From Pseudomonas sp. RSB 5.4 (GTDB lineage Bacteria > Pseudomonadota > Gammaproteobacteria > Pseudomonadales > Pseudomonadaceae): a stretch of DNA of 64,000 bases. The stretch's first letter is position 1. Each line of letters opens with the position of its first letter. This document shows positions 1-7,811 of the stretch, one piece after another. The position numbers were made by a program, and so were the translations under genes. Where the stretch lies: NCBI RefSeq assembly GCF_037126175.1, contig NZ_CP146986.1:5022501-5086500 (forward strand). The letters run 5' to 3'. The notes beneath the pieces are model-generated. The model did not search any database. It saw nothing but the letters and a program-made list of their open reading frames with translations, and was not told where the DNA came from.

Positions 1-313
1 CACCCCAGGACACGCCGATCACATTGACCTGGCCGTAGTCGAGGTAGTCGAGCATCCGCGAGGTCAGCTTCGCCAACCCGGGAAAGCGATAAGGCCGGTT
101 CGGCGTCGACGAGCCGCCGACACCGGGCACGTCGAAGGCGATCACTTCGAGATCCGGATCCAGCGCCGCGACAAACGGAAACACCAACTCCAGGTTGGCG
201 CCGATGCCGTTGAAAATCAGCAAGGGCGTCAAATGAGGCTTGCCGGGGCGTACCGCGGTGCGGAGGGTCTGCCCATCCAGATCGACGGTACGGAAAATGA
301 ACGGTTGCGGCAT
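1..313 (-). CDS. phaZ: Poly(3-hydroxyalkanoate) depolymerase PhaZ, N-terminal part (cut by window edge)
   Basis: This intracellular alpha/beta-hydrolase releases hydroxyacids from medium-chain PHA granules. About 104 N-terminal residues are visible, starting MPQPFIFRTVDLDG at an ATG. The oxyanion-type stretch LIFNGIGANLELVFPF and the segment FDVPGVGGSSTPNRPYRFPG, typical of Pseudomonas PhaZ, can be read, and the window ends within GVSWG at the nucleophile elbow. The catalytic Ser is therefore at the extreme edge, and the Asp and His lie outside. It is downstream of phaC1 on the same strand, as in the usual phaC1-phaZ-phaC2 locus. A long palindrome separates the two genes and may reduce read-through. 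Identity is secure; only completeness is unknown. Confidence 0.93.
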   Translation of the reverse strand, partial: MPQPFIFRTVDLDGQTLRTAVRPGKPHLTPLLIFNGIGANLELVFPFVAALDPDLEVIAFDVPGVGGSSTPNRPYRFPGLAKLTSRMLDYLDYGQVNVIGVSWG

Positions 314-347
314 GCTTCAGGCCCTGTGGATTAATTCATCCCCGCTC

Positions 348-438
348 CCCTGTAGGAGCTGCCGCAGGCTGCGATCTTTTGATCTTGTTTTTTTGAATCA
401 AGATCAAAAGATCGCAGCCTGCGGCAGCTCCTACAGGG
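348..438. repeat. Palindromic dispersed repeat, family B (phaC1-phaZ intergenic)
   Basis: Two arms of about 39 bases (348-386 and 400-438) are near-perfect inverted copies around a T-rich loop. The core reads GGAGCTGCCGCAGGCTGCGA. A second copy is at 31577-31660. The hairpin lies between phaC1 and phaZ and may act as a partial terminator or mRNA-stabilising structure, which is inference. Confidence 0.9.
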
Positions 439-453
439 AGGGCGAGGTGTCAG

Positions 454-2133
454 TTACCGCTCATGTACATAAGTGCCCGGCGAGGCCTCGCCTGCCGGAT
501 ACGCCTTGTTGCCCAGTTTCAGTGGCGCCTTTTTCAGATTGCCCGAGCGCTCGGCCTGCCACGCCTGCCAGTACAGCCACCAGGAATCGGTGTGCTTGGT
601 CGAGTTCTCTTGCCACTCGTCGGCATTGGCGGCCATGCCTTCGCTGGTCATGTAGCGCGATTTCGGGTTGCCCGGCGGATTCAGGATGCTCTGGATGTGC
701 CCGCTGCTCGACAGCACGAACTCGACCTTGCCGCCAAACAGCTGCGCCGACTTGTAGCAGGACTTCCACGGGGTGATGTGGTCGTTGGTGCCGGCCAGCG
801 AGAAGATGTCAGCCGTGACCTGCTTGAGGTCGATCGGCGTGCCGCACACTTCCAGTGCATTGGGGCGAATCAGTGGGTTGTTTTTGAACATCTCGATCAG
901 GTCGCCGTGGAACGCCGCCGGCAACCGGGTGGTGTCGTTGTTCCAGAACAGGATGTCGAACACCGGCGGCTCGTTGCCGAGCAGGTAATTGTTGACCCAG
1001 TAGTTCCAGATCAGATCGTTCGGGCGCATCCACGCGAAGACCTTGGCCATGTCCTTGCCTTCAAGCACACCGGCCTGATACGAGTGACGCTTGGCGGTCT
1101 CGAGGGTCTGCTCGTCGACGAACAGGGCGACGTCGCTGTCCAGCGTGGTATCGAGCACGCTGACCAGCAGGGTCAGGGCGTTGACCTTCTTCTCGCCGAG
1201 CGCGGCATAGTGGCCGAGCAGGGCAGTGCAGGTGATGCCGCCGGAGCAGGCGCCGAGCATGTTGATGTCTTTGCTGCCGGTGATCGCCGTAACCACGTCG
1301 ACCGCTTCCTTCAGCGCATCGATGTAGGTCGACAGGCCCCATTCGCGCTGAGCCTTGGTCGGGTTGCGCCAGCTGACGATGAAGGTCTGCACGTTATTGC
1401 GCAGGCAGAAGCGCGCCAGACTCTTGTCCGGGCTCAGGTCGAAAACGTAGAACTTGTTGATCTGTGGCGGCACCACGAGCAACGGCCGCTCGTGGACCTG
1501 CTCGGTGATCGGCTTGTACTGGATCAGCTCCAGCACGTCGTTGCGAAACACCACCGCGCCTTCGGTCACGCCGAGGCTCTTGCCGACCTCGAACGCGCCC
1601 ATGTTGACCTGGCTCGGCATGCCGCCGTTGTGCACCAGATCCTTGGCCAGATGCGAGAGGCCGTCGAGCAGGCTTTTGCCGCCGGTCTCGAAGAAGCGTT
1701 TGACTGCCGCCGGGTTGGCTGCGGTGTTGGTCGGGGCCATGGCTTCGGTCATCAGGTTGATCACGAAGTGGCCGCGCGCGATGTCTTTGGGTGACAGGCT
1801 GCTGTCGTCGATCCAGGAATGGAGCTCCTTGCGCCACGCCAGGTAAGTTTGCAGATAACGTTTGTAGAGCGGGTTCTGACTCCACGCCGGATCAGCGAAG
1901 CGACGGTCATCGCTGGCCGGTTGCAGTTCGGATTTGCCGAACAGCACGTTCTTCAGTTCAAGACCGAAATGGGTCACGTGCTTGACGCTATGGATCGGTT
2001 GTTTGATGGCCTGGGTCAGCACCATTCGAGCAGAGGCCAGCAGATCCTTTCCGCGCAGCCCAACGACGGGATTAAGCCCCAGGGTGTTTTCCGAGGCTTG
2101 GTACTTCAGGTCATCGTTATTCTTGTTACTCAT
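454..2133 (-). CDS. phaC1: Class II poly(3-hydroxyalkanoate) synthase PhaC1
   Basis: This enzyme polymerises (R)-3-hydroxyacyl-CoA of 6-14 carbons into PHA at the granule surface. The protein has 559 residues, the family's normal length. The lipase-like box GACSGG places the nucleophile at Cys296. Asp451 (in TNDHITPW) and His479 (in SSSGHIQ) complete the triad at the positions known for Pseudomonas PhaC1. It starts at ATG, MSNKNNDDLKYQ. A good sigma-54 type promoter sequence lies about 126-140 bases upstream (2259-2273). It is the first gene of the pha locus, with phaZ downstream. PhaC2 is the paralogue alternative, but C2 normally follows phaZ, so position supports C1. Confidence 0.97.
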   Translation of the reverse strand: MSNKNNDDLKYQASENTLGLNPVVGLRGKDLLASARMVLTQAIKQPIHSVKHVTHFGLELKNVLFGKSELQPASDDRRFADPAWSQNPLYKRYLQTYLAWRKELHSWIDDSSLSPKDIARGHFVINLMTEAMAPTNTAANPAAVKRFFETGGKSLLDGLSHLAKDLVHNGGMPSQVNMGAFEVGKSLGVTEGAVVFRNDVLELIQYKPITEQVHERPLLVVPPQINKFYVFDLSPDKSLARFCLRNNVQTFIVSWRNPTKAQREWGLSTYIDALKEAVDVVTAITGSKDINMLGACSGGITCTALLGHYAALGEKKVNALTLLVSVLDTTLDSDVALFVDEQTLETAKRHSYQAGVLEGKDMAKVFAWMRPNDLIWNYWVNNYLLGNEPPVFDILFWNNDTTRLPAAFHGDLIEMFKNNPLIRPNALEVCGTPIDLKQVTADIFSLAGTNDHITPWKSCYKSAQLFGGKVEFVLSSSGHIQSILNPPGNPKSRYMTSEGMAANADEWQENSTKHTDSWWLYWQAWQAERSGNLKKAPLKLGNKAYPAGEASPGTYVHER

Positions 2134-2258
2134 CTACGACGCTCCATTGTCCTGAGACGAGTACCCGGTTTCTGCTGTGCAGTTCCACAGCGAATGCCAG
2201 GTACTACTGCTCGGGTGACCGTTAATTCTGCATAGCTGCTTTACAGTCGTAGAGCACT

Positions 2259-2273
2259 GCAGGGAACTTGCCA
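2259..2273 (-). promoter_or_regulatory. Putative sigma-54 (-24/-12) promoter of phaC1
   Basis: On the minus strand the sequence TGGCAAGTTCCCTGC fits the consensus TGGCACG-N4-TTGC, with the invariant GG and GC pairs exactly 10 bases apart. The predicted transcript start is near 2247, giving a leader of about 115 bases before the phaC1 ATG. RpoN-dependent phaC1 transcription is known in Pseudomonas. The exact site here is inferred from sequence only. Confidence 0.6.
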
Positions 2274-2390
2274 GCTCCATTGGTTACCCGAGTTTAATTT
2301 TTTTCGCAAGCAGGCCGATCCTCGGCCACACAGCAGCGCATTCAAACAGATGAATTTAGAAAATGCCCTCTAAACAGCAAGAGCCTCGGA

Positions 2391-2768
2391 CTAGAGCATC
2401 AGCTTGACGATCGACTGGTCCGGATCGCGGGTTTTCCCGGCGGCTTTGAGCTCGGCCAGATAATCGGCCCAGAGTACGTCATGACGTCGCCCCAGCTCGT
2501 AGAGGTATTCCCAGGTGAACAAGCCGCTGTCGTGACCGTCGTCGAAGGTCAGTTTCAGTGCGTACTGACCGGCCGGTTCCAGGCCGCTGAGGCCGACATT
2601 GAGCTTGCCGAATTGCAGGATCGGTTTGCCGTGGCCCTGGACCTCGGCGGAAGGGGAATGCACGCGCAGGAATTCGGCGGGCAGGGTGTACTCCTCGCCG
2701 GACGCGTATTTGAGCGTCAGGGTTTTCGAGGCTTTGTGCAGTTTGATGTCGGTGGGGATTGAGGTCAT
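2391..2768 (-). CDS. DUF971 (gamma-butyrobetaine hydroxylase-like N-terminal domain) protein
   Basis: This is a 125-residue single-domain protein, MTSIPTDIKLHKASKTL onward, with the DUF971 features LRVHSPSAEVQGHG and the C-terminal block LFTWEYLYELGRRHDVLWADYL. The same fold forms the N-terminal domain of gamma-butyrobetaine hydroxylase. Free-standing versions are found in many proteobacteria next to hslU, as here, and have been linked to iron-sulphur or metal handling, but the function is not established. The ATG at 2766-2768 is chosen because the longer open frame to 2894 is only translated repeat sequence (MGAGLLAKRP...). It lies between hslU and phaC1 on the same strand. Confidence 0.88.
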   Translation of the reverse strand: MTSIPTDIKLHKASKTLTLKYASGEEYTLPAEFLRVHSPSAEVQGHGKPILQFGKLNVGLSGLEPAGQYALKLTFDDGHDSGLFTWEYLYELGRRHDVLWADYLAELKAAGKTRDPDQSIVKLML

Positions 2769-2805
2769 GGTCTGGCGTCCGTTGTGTGGGCGACCCTGAT
2801 TCAAA

Positions 2806-2895
2806 TGTGGGAGCGGGCTTGCTCGCGAATGCGGTGTGTCAGCCAACATGGGTGTCGACTGGCACGGCCTCTTCGCGAGCAAGCCCGCTCCCACA
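2806..2895. repeat. REP-type palindromic repeat, family A (DUF971-hslU intergenic)
   Basis: This is an inverted pair of the GAGCGGGCTTGCTCGCGAA unit (2806-2829 and 2872-2895) separated by about 42 non-palindromic bases. Other copies in the window are listed separately. It is the source of a spurious N-terminal extension of the DUF971 gene. Confidence 0.9.
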
Positions 2896-2921
2896 GGGTC
2901 CGCTACCGCTGTAAGTATGGC

Positions 2922-4256
2922 TTACAGGATATAACGGGACAGGTCTTCGTTCTGCGCCAATTCGCCCAGATGGCTGTTGACGTACGCAGCGTCGATCAGG
3001 ATCGGCTTGTCGTCATGCGCGCTGGCCAGATCGCCGGCGCTGAACGACACCTCCTCCAGCAAACGCTCGAGCAGCGTGTGCAGACGACGAGCACCGATGT
3101 TCTCGGTCTTCTCGTTGACCTGCCAGGCGATCTCCGCCAGACGCTTGATGCCTTCCGGCTGGAACTGGATGTTCAGGCCTTCGGTTTTCAGCAGCGCGCA
3201 GTATTGCTCGGTGAGCGAAGCGTGCGGCTCGCTGAGGATGCGTTCGAAGTCTTCCGGGCTCAGGGCCTTGAGTTCGACGCGGATCGGCAGACGGCCTTGC
3301 AGCTCGGGCACCAGGTCGCTCGGCTTGCTCAGGTGGAATGCACCGGAAGCGATGAACAGGATGTGGTCGGTCTTGACCATGCCCAGCTTGGTGTTGACGG
3401 TGCAGCCCTCGATCAGCGGCAGCAAGTCGCGCTGTACGCCTTCACGGGACACGTCGGCGCCGCCGACATTGCCGCGCTTGGCGACCTTGTCGATTTCGTC
3501 GATGAACACGATGCCGTGCTGTTCGACCGCTTCCAGCGCCTTGGCCTTCAACTCTTCTTCGTTGACCAGACGCCCGGCCTCTTCGTCGCGCACCAGTTTC
3601 AGCGCTTCCTTGACCTTGAGCTTGCGAGCTTTCTTCTTGCCCTTGCCCATGTTGGCGAACAGGGACTGCAACTGGTTGGTCATTTCTTCCATGCCAGGCG
3701 GCGTGGCGATCTCGATGCCGGCCATTTCGGCGACTTCGATTTCGATTTCCTTGTCGTCCAGTTGACCTTCGCGCAGGCGCTTACGGAACAGTTGGCGGGT
3801 GTTGGAATCCTGAGCCGGCTCTTCGTTGCTGAAGCCCATGCGTGCCGGTGGCAGCAGCGCGTCGAGGATGCGGTCCTCGGCAGCGTCTTCGGCGCGGTGG
3901 CGTACGCGAGTCATTTCCTGCTCGCGGAGCATCTTGATCGCAGCGTCGGCCAGATCACGGATGATCGATTCAACGTCACGGCCGACGTAGCCGACCTCGG
4001 TGAATTTGGTCGCTTCGACCTTGATGAACGGCGCGTTGGCCAGTTTCGCCAGACGACGGGCGATTTCGGTTTTACCGACACCGGTAGGGCCGATCATCAG
4101 GATGTTTTTCGGGGTCACTTCAACACGCAGCTCTTCAGGCAGCTGCATGCGGCGCCAGCGGTTGCGCAGGGCAATCGCGACGGCGCGCTTGGCATCGTCC
4201 TGGCCGATGATATGGCGGTTGAGTTCGTGGACGATTTCGCGGGGAGTCATGGACAT
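2922..4256 (-). CDS. hslU: ATP-dependent protease ATPase subunit HslU (ClpY)
   Basis: HslU is the AAA+ unfoldase that feeds substrates to HslV; the cytoplasmic complex degrades heat-damaged and regulatory proteins. The protein has 444 residues, close to E. coli HslU (443). Walker A GPTGVGKT is near residue 57-64, followed by the pore-loop motif GYVGRDVES, the I-domain insertion (about 110-240), Walker [10 protein letters not shown], sensor region [12 protein letters not shown], and the conserved C-terminal tail DLSRYIL that docks into HslV. It starts [18 protein letters not shown]. It follows hslV by 49 bases on the same strand, as a standard heat-shock operon. Confidence 0.98.
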   Translation of the reverse strand: MSMTPREIVHELNRHIIGQDDAKRAVAIALRNRWRRMQLPEELRVEVTPKNILMIGPTGVGKTEIARRLAKLANAPFIKVEATKFTEVGYVGRDVESIIRDLADAAIKMLREQEMTRVRHRAEDAAEDRILDALLPPARMGFSNEEPAQDSNTRQLFRKRLREGQLDDKEIEIEVAEMAGIEIATPPGMEEMTNQLQSLFANMGKGKKKARKLKVKEALKLVRDEEAGRLVNEEELKAKALEAVEQHGIVFIDEIDKVAKRGNVGGADVSREGVQRDLLPLIEGCTVNTKLGMVKTDHILFIASGAFHLSKPSDLVPELQGRLPIRVELKALSPEDFERILSEPHASLTEQYCALLKTEGLNIQFQPEGIKRLAEIAWQVNEKTENIGARRLHTLLERLLEEVSFSAGDLASAHDDKPILIDAAYVNSHLGELAQNEDLSRYIL

Positions 4257-4305
4257 AGTAATTGGCGGTCCTCAAGCAGAAAAAAGCCGTGGCACAGGGG
4301 CCGTA

Positions 4306-4842
4306 TCAGGCTTCTTCAGCGAGATCCTGCTCCTCAATGGTCTGAGTGTGGTTGGTGAATACGCAGATGTCGGCAGCGATGCCCAGTGCGGTTTCGACGA
4401 TTTCACGGGCCGACAGGTCGGTCTTTTTCAACAGTGCGCTGGCTGCAGCCTGTGCATAACCACCGCCGGAACCCATGGCGATCAGGCCATTCTCGGGTTC
4501 GACCACGTCACCGTTGCCGGTGATGATCAGGGACGCGTCCTTGTTGGCGACCGCGAGCATGGCTTCGAGGCGGCTCAGGGAGCGGTCGGTGCGCCATTCT
4601 TTGGCGAGTTCGACAGCGGCGCGGATCAGGTGGCCCTGATGTTTCTCGAGCTGGCCTTCGAAACGTTCGAACAGGGTGAAGGCGTCGGCGGTGGCGCCGG
4701 CGAAACCGGCGATGACCTGGCCGTGGTACAGGCGGCGAACTTTCTTCGCGTTGCCTTTCATCACGGTGTTGCCGAGAGAAACCTGGCCGTCGCCGCCCAT
4801 GACGACTTTGCCGTGGCGGCGGACTGAAACGATGGTGGTCAA
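4306..4842 (-). CDS. hslV: ATP-dependent protease proteolytic subunit HslV (ClpQ), TTG start
   Basis: HslV is the threonine peptidase of the HslUV protease, forming a double hexamer capped by HslU. The start is set at TTG (4840-4842), giving [22 protein letters not shown]. Removal of Met exposes the Thr nucleophile, which the chemistry requires. A GGAGA Shine-Dalgarno lies 8 bases upstream. The ATG in the same frame at 4890 would add 16 residues ahead of the Thr and is unlikely. The product is 178 residues, normal for the family. Lys28/Lys33-type residues and the [14 protein letters not shown] segment are present. It is upstream of hslU. Confidence 0.96.
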   Translation of the reverse strand: MTTIVSVRRHGKVVMGGDGQVSLGNTVMKGNAKKVRRLYHGQVIAGFAGATADAFTLFERFEGQLEKHQGHLIRAAVELAKEWRTDRSLSRLEAMLAVANKDASLIITGNGDVVEPENGLIAMGSGGGYAQAAASALLKKTDLSAREIVETALGIAADICVFTNHTQTIEEQDLAEEA

Positions 4843-4953
4843 GGGAAGAGTCTCCACGCAGCGGGGCGAAAATGCCTTATGCCCATTCATATGGGGGTGT
4901 TGGAGAGGATTTCAACCGGGGAGGGTAATGGGAGACGAATGGTCTTTGATGAC

Positions 4954-5085
4954 TGTGGCGAGGGGATTTATCCCCGATGGGGCGCGAAGCGGCCCTGAAA
5001 CCTGCGATTGCAGTCGGTCTGACACACCGCGAATGCTGGATTTACGACTGCTGCGCAGCCGGTCGGGGATAAATCCCCTCACCAC
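4954..5085. repeat. Palindromic dispersed repeat, family C (upstream of hslV)
   Basis: The arms GTGGCGAGGGGATTTATCCC (from 4955) and its inverse (ending 5085) flank about 85 bases. A second copy with the same arms is at 62556-62686. It occupies most of the 284-base gap between the SPOR gene and hslV; no further gene is seen there. Confidence 0.85.
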
Positions 5086-5126
5086 AAGGTTGTGGGCAAC
5101 CTCAGAGTGAGGTGCCCACTGGCCAA

Positions 5127-5834
5127 TCAGCGGCTCTGGCGTTGTTGTAACAACAGGTTGCTGAAGCCGCTGCCCGCCAGTTGTTTCTGCGCAGTCGTCA
5201 GCTGTTCGCGGTTGCTGAACGGGCCAACCAATACGCGGTACCAGGTTTCATCCTTCACTGTGCCCGACTCAACCGAAACGGCCTGGCCGAGCAGAATGAT
5301 CTGCGCCCGTACCTTGTCCGCGTCCGCCTCTTTGCGGAACGAACCGGCCTGGAGGAAGAACTTGGTCACCGGCGCCGCTTTCGCCACCGGTGGCGCTGGC
5401 GGCGGGGTAATGCCCGACAGCGCAGCCTGCGCCCGCGCGGTATCGATCTTCGCCGCTTCCGCCGGGGTGACCGGCGTGGTCGGCACTTGTGGCGTCGGCA
5501 GGGTTTTCTCCGGCACGGCATCCGGCGGCACGATCACTTCCGATTCCGGCAGCAGGGTGTAGAAGTCGTACTTCGGCTTCACCGGTTGTGTCGGGCTCGG
5601 CGGGGTCTTGTTGGCCTCGGCGATTTTCGTGGCTTTCTGCTGTTGCGCTTGCTCGATCTTCTCGCGCTTGACCGTGTCGCTGCCCTTGCCCGGCTCCAGT
5701 TTCATCAGGAACACGATGAACGCACCGACCGTCAGGCCGATGGCCATCCACAGCCAGCCCGGGATCGGTTGCTTTGCAGGAGCTTGGTAACGGCTGGCGC
5801 CACGCTTGGGTGCAGGTTTTTTCTTGGCAGCCAA
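5127..5834 (-). CDS. SPOR-domain membrane protein, FtsN-like
   Basis: This is a 235-residue bitopic inner-membrane protein. It has a basic cytoplasmic N-terminus (AAKKKPAPKRGASRY), one membrane segment (about residues 25-44, GWLWMAIGLTVGAFIVFLM), a long Pro/Thr/Ala-rich periplasmic linker, and a C-terminal SPOR domain (about 158-232, KFFLQAGSFRKEADADKVRA to YRVLVGPFSNREQL). SPOR domains bind denuded septal peptidoglycan, so a role at the division site like FtsN is likely. The start is TTG (5832-5834), one base after the argS stop. No ATG offers a better N-terminus, and the KKK...RGASRY start matches relatives. It is translationally linked to argS. FtsN identity itself is inferred. Confidence 0.85.
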   Translation of the reverse strand: MAAKKKPAPKRGASRYQAPAKQPIPGWLWMAIGLTVGAFIVFLMKLEPGKGSDTVKREKIEQAQQQKATKIAEANKTPPSPTQPVKPKYDFYTLLPESEVIVPPDAVPEKTLPTPQVPTTPVTPAEAAKIDTARAQAALSGITPPPAPPVAKAAPVTKFFLQAGSFRKEADADKVRAQIILLGQAVSVESGTVKDETWYRVLVGPFSNREQLTTAQKQLAGSGFSNLLLQQRQSR

Positions 5835-5835
5835 C

Positions 5836-7572
5836 TTACATGCGCTCCAGAGTTTCCAGGCCCAACAGTTCCAGGCCTTGCTTGAGAGTACGACCGGTCA
5901 GCGCGGCCAGACGCAGACGACTCTGCATCCGGGCCGGCGTTTCGGCGGCGAGGATCGGGCAGTTCTCGTAGAAGCTGGAGAACAGACCGGCGACGTCATA
6001 CAGGTAGGTGCAGAGGATGTGCGGGGTGCCTTTTTCCGCGACGTTGTTCAGCACTTCGCCGAACTGCGCCAGTTTCGCCGCCAGCTCTTGCTCGTGCGCC
6101 GCTTCGAGGACGATCTGGCCCTCGACTTCGCTGAAGTCCTTGCCCAGTTTGCGGAACACACCGGCCACACGGGTGTAGGCGTACAGCAGGTACGGCGCGG
6201 TGTTGCCTTCGAAGTTGAGCATCAGGTCGAAGTTGAAGCTGTAGTCGCTGGTGCGGTGCTTGGACAGGTCGGCGTATTTCACCGCGCCGATGCCGACAAC
6301 CTTGGCGATGTTGCGCAGTTCGTCCTCGGCAAGCTCCGGGTTCTTCTCTTTGACCAGGTTGTAGGCGCGTTCCTGCGCTTCGGTCAGCAGGTCGATCAGC
6401 TTCACGGTGCCGCCGTCACGGGTCTTGAACGGACGGCCATCGGCGCCGTTCATGGTGCCGAAGCCCATGTGCTCCATTTCCATCGGATGGGTCACGAAAC
6501 CGGCCTTGCGCGCCACGGCAAACACTTGCTGGAAGTGCAGGGCCTGACGCTGGTCGACGAAGTACAGTGCGCGGTCAGCTTTCAGTTTGCCAGAGCGATA
6601 GCGCACGGCCGCCAGGTCAGTGGTGGCGTACAGGTAACCGCCGTCAGCCTTGACGATGATCACCGGCAGCGGGTCGCCGTCGGCGTTTTTGAACTCGTCG
6701 AGGAACACGCACTGGGCGCCGTTGCTCTCGACCAGCATGCCAGCGGCTTTCAGATCGTTGACCACATTGATCAGGTCGTCGTTGTAGGCGCTTTCGCCCA
6801 TCACGTCGGCCATGGTCAGTTTGACGTTGAGCAGTTCGTAGATCTTCTGGCAGTGCGACAGCGAGATGTCCTTGAACTTGGTCCACAGCGCCAGGCATTC
6901 GGCATCGCCGGCCTGCAGCTTGACCACCAGGCCACGGGCGCGGTCGGCGAATTCTTCGGACTCGTCGAAACGCTGCTTGGCGGCGCGGTAGAAGTTTTCC
7001 AGATCCGACAGCTCATCGCTGGTGATCGGGTTTTCCTGCAGATACGCCATCAGCATGCCGAACTGGGTGCCCCAGTCGCCCACATGGTTCTGGCGGATCA
7101 CTTCGTCGCCAAGGAACTCGAGAACACGGGCCACGCCGTCGCCGATGATGGTCGAGCGCAAGTGGCCGACGTGCATCTCCTTGGCCAGGTTCGGTGCCGA
7201 CAGGTCGACCACGGTGCGTTGCGCCGGGCCGGCCTTGCGCACGCCAACGTGAGCGTCGGCCAGGGCGGCGTCGAGGCGCGAGGCGAGGGCCTGGGTGTTC
7301 TGGAAGAAATTGATGAAGCCTGGGCCGGCGATTTCGGCCTTGGTGACGTTCTCGTCGGCCGGCAGCGCGGCGATGATTTTCTCCGCCAGATCGCGCGGCT
7401 TCATGCCCGCAGGTTTGGCCAGCATCATGGCGATGTTGCTGGCGAAGTCGCCGTGGGTCTTGTCACGGGCGTTCTCCACCTGAATCGCCGGCGACAGGCC
7501 TTCAGGCAACACACCTTCGTTGACGAGTTGGGTGAGGGCTTGTTGGATCAGCTGGCGAATGGTGTCTTTCAT
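5836..7572 (-). CDS. argS: Arginyl-tRNA synthetase
   Basis: This class I aminoacyl-tRNA synthetase charges tRNA-Arg in the cytoplasm. The 578-residue protein has an N-terminal Add1 domain ([16 protein letters not shown]), the HIGH-type motif [17 protein letters not shown], the KMSKS-equivalent region ([15 protein letters not shown]) and a C-terminal DALR anticodon-binding domain ending LGLETLERM. The ATG at 7570-7572 is chosen because the longer frame to 7728 runs through intergenic and repeat sequence. It is followed after one base by the SPOR gene, so the two are probably cotranscribed. Confidence 0.98.
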   Translation of the reverse strand: MKDTIRQLIQQALTQLVNEGVLPEGLSPAIQVENARDKTHGDFASNIAMMLAKPAGMKPRDLAEKIIAALPADENVTKAEIAGPGFINFFQNTQALASRLDAALADAHVGVRKAGPAQRTVVDLSAPNLAKEMHVGHLRSTIIGDGVARVLEFLGDEVIRQNHVGDWGTQFGMLMAYLQENPITSDELSDLENFYRAAKQRFDESEEFADRARGLVVKLQAGDAECLALWTKFKDISLSHCQKIYELLNVKLTMADVMGESAYNDDLINVVNDLKAAGMLVESNGAQCVFLDEFKNADGDPLPVIIVKADGGYLYATTDLAAVRYRSGKLKADRALYFVDQRQALHFQQVFAVARKAGFVTHPMEMEHMGFGTMNGADGRPFKTRDGGTVKLIDLLTEAQERAYNLVKEKNPELAEDELRNIAKVVGIGAVKYADLSKHRTSDYSFNFDLMLNFEGNTAPYLLYAYTRVAGVFRKLGKDFSEVEGQIVLEAAHEQELAAKLAQFGEVLNNVAEKGTPHILCTYLYDVAGLFSSFYENCPILAAETPARMQSRLRLAALTGRTLKQGLELLGLETLERM

Positions 7573-7705
7573 GGTCTTCTCTTTCGACCGCAAGCGCGGC
7601 GGCGCATCGATGCGCGGGTGGAAAAACTGGGCATTATCCGTTGCGAAGACGGGCTTGCCAACCTTAGCAGGCAGCTTATGGATATGTGGTGACAATTCGG
7701 GCCTA

Positions 7706-7798
7706 TTCGCGAGCAAGCCCGCTCCCACAGGGGATCGGTGTCAGACACATAATCTGTGAACGCCGCAGATCCAATGTGGGAGCGGGCTTGCTCGCGAA
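7706..7798. repeat. REP-type palindromic repeat, family A (argS-priA intergenic)
   Basis: Inverted copies of the GAGCGGGCTTGCTCGCGAA unit (7706-7730 and 7775-7798) lie between priA and argS. The outward order of the arms is the reverse of that at 2806-2895. It is possibly a transcription end for priA. Confidence 0.9.
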
Positions 7799-7811
7799 GG
7801 CGATTTTCAGA

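Noticed and set aside
2769-2894. N-terminal extensions reading MGAGLLAKRP or similar (also 7573-7728 and 10032-10136)
   Set aside because: These extensions wholly or partly translate REP repeats and intergenic DNA. Internal starts with family-like N-termini were chosen instead.
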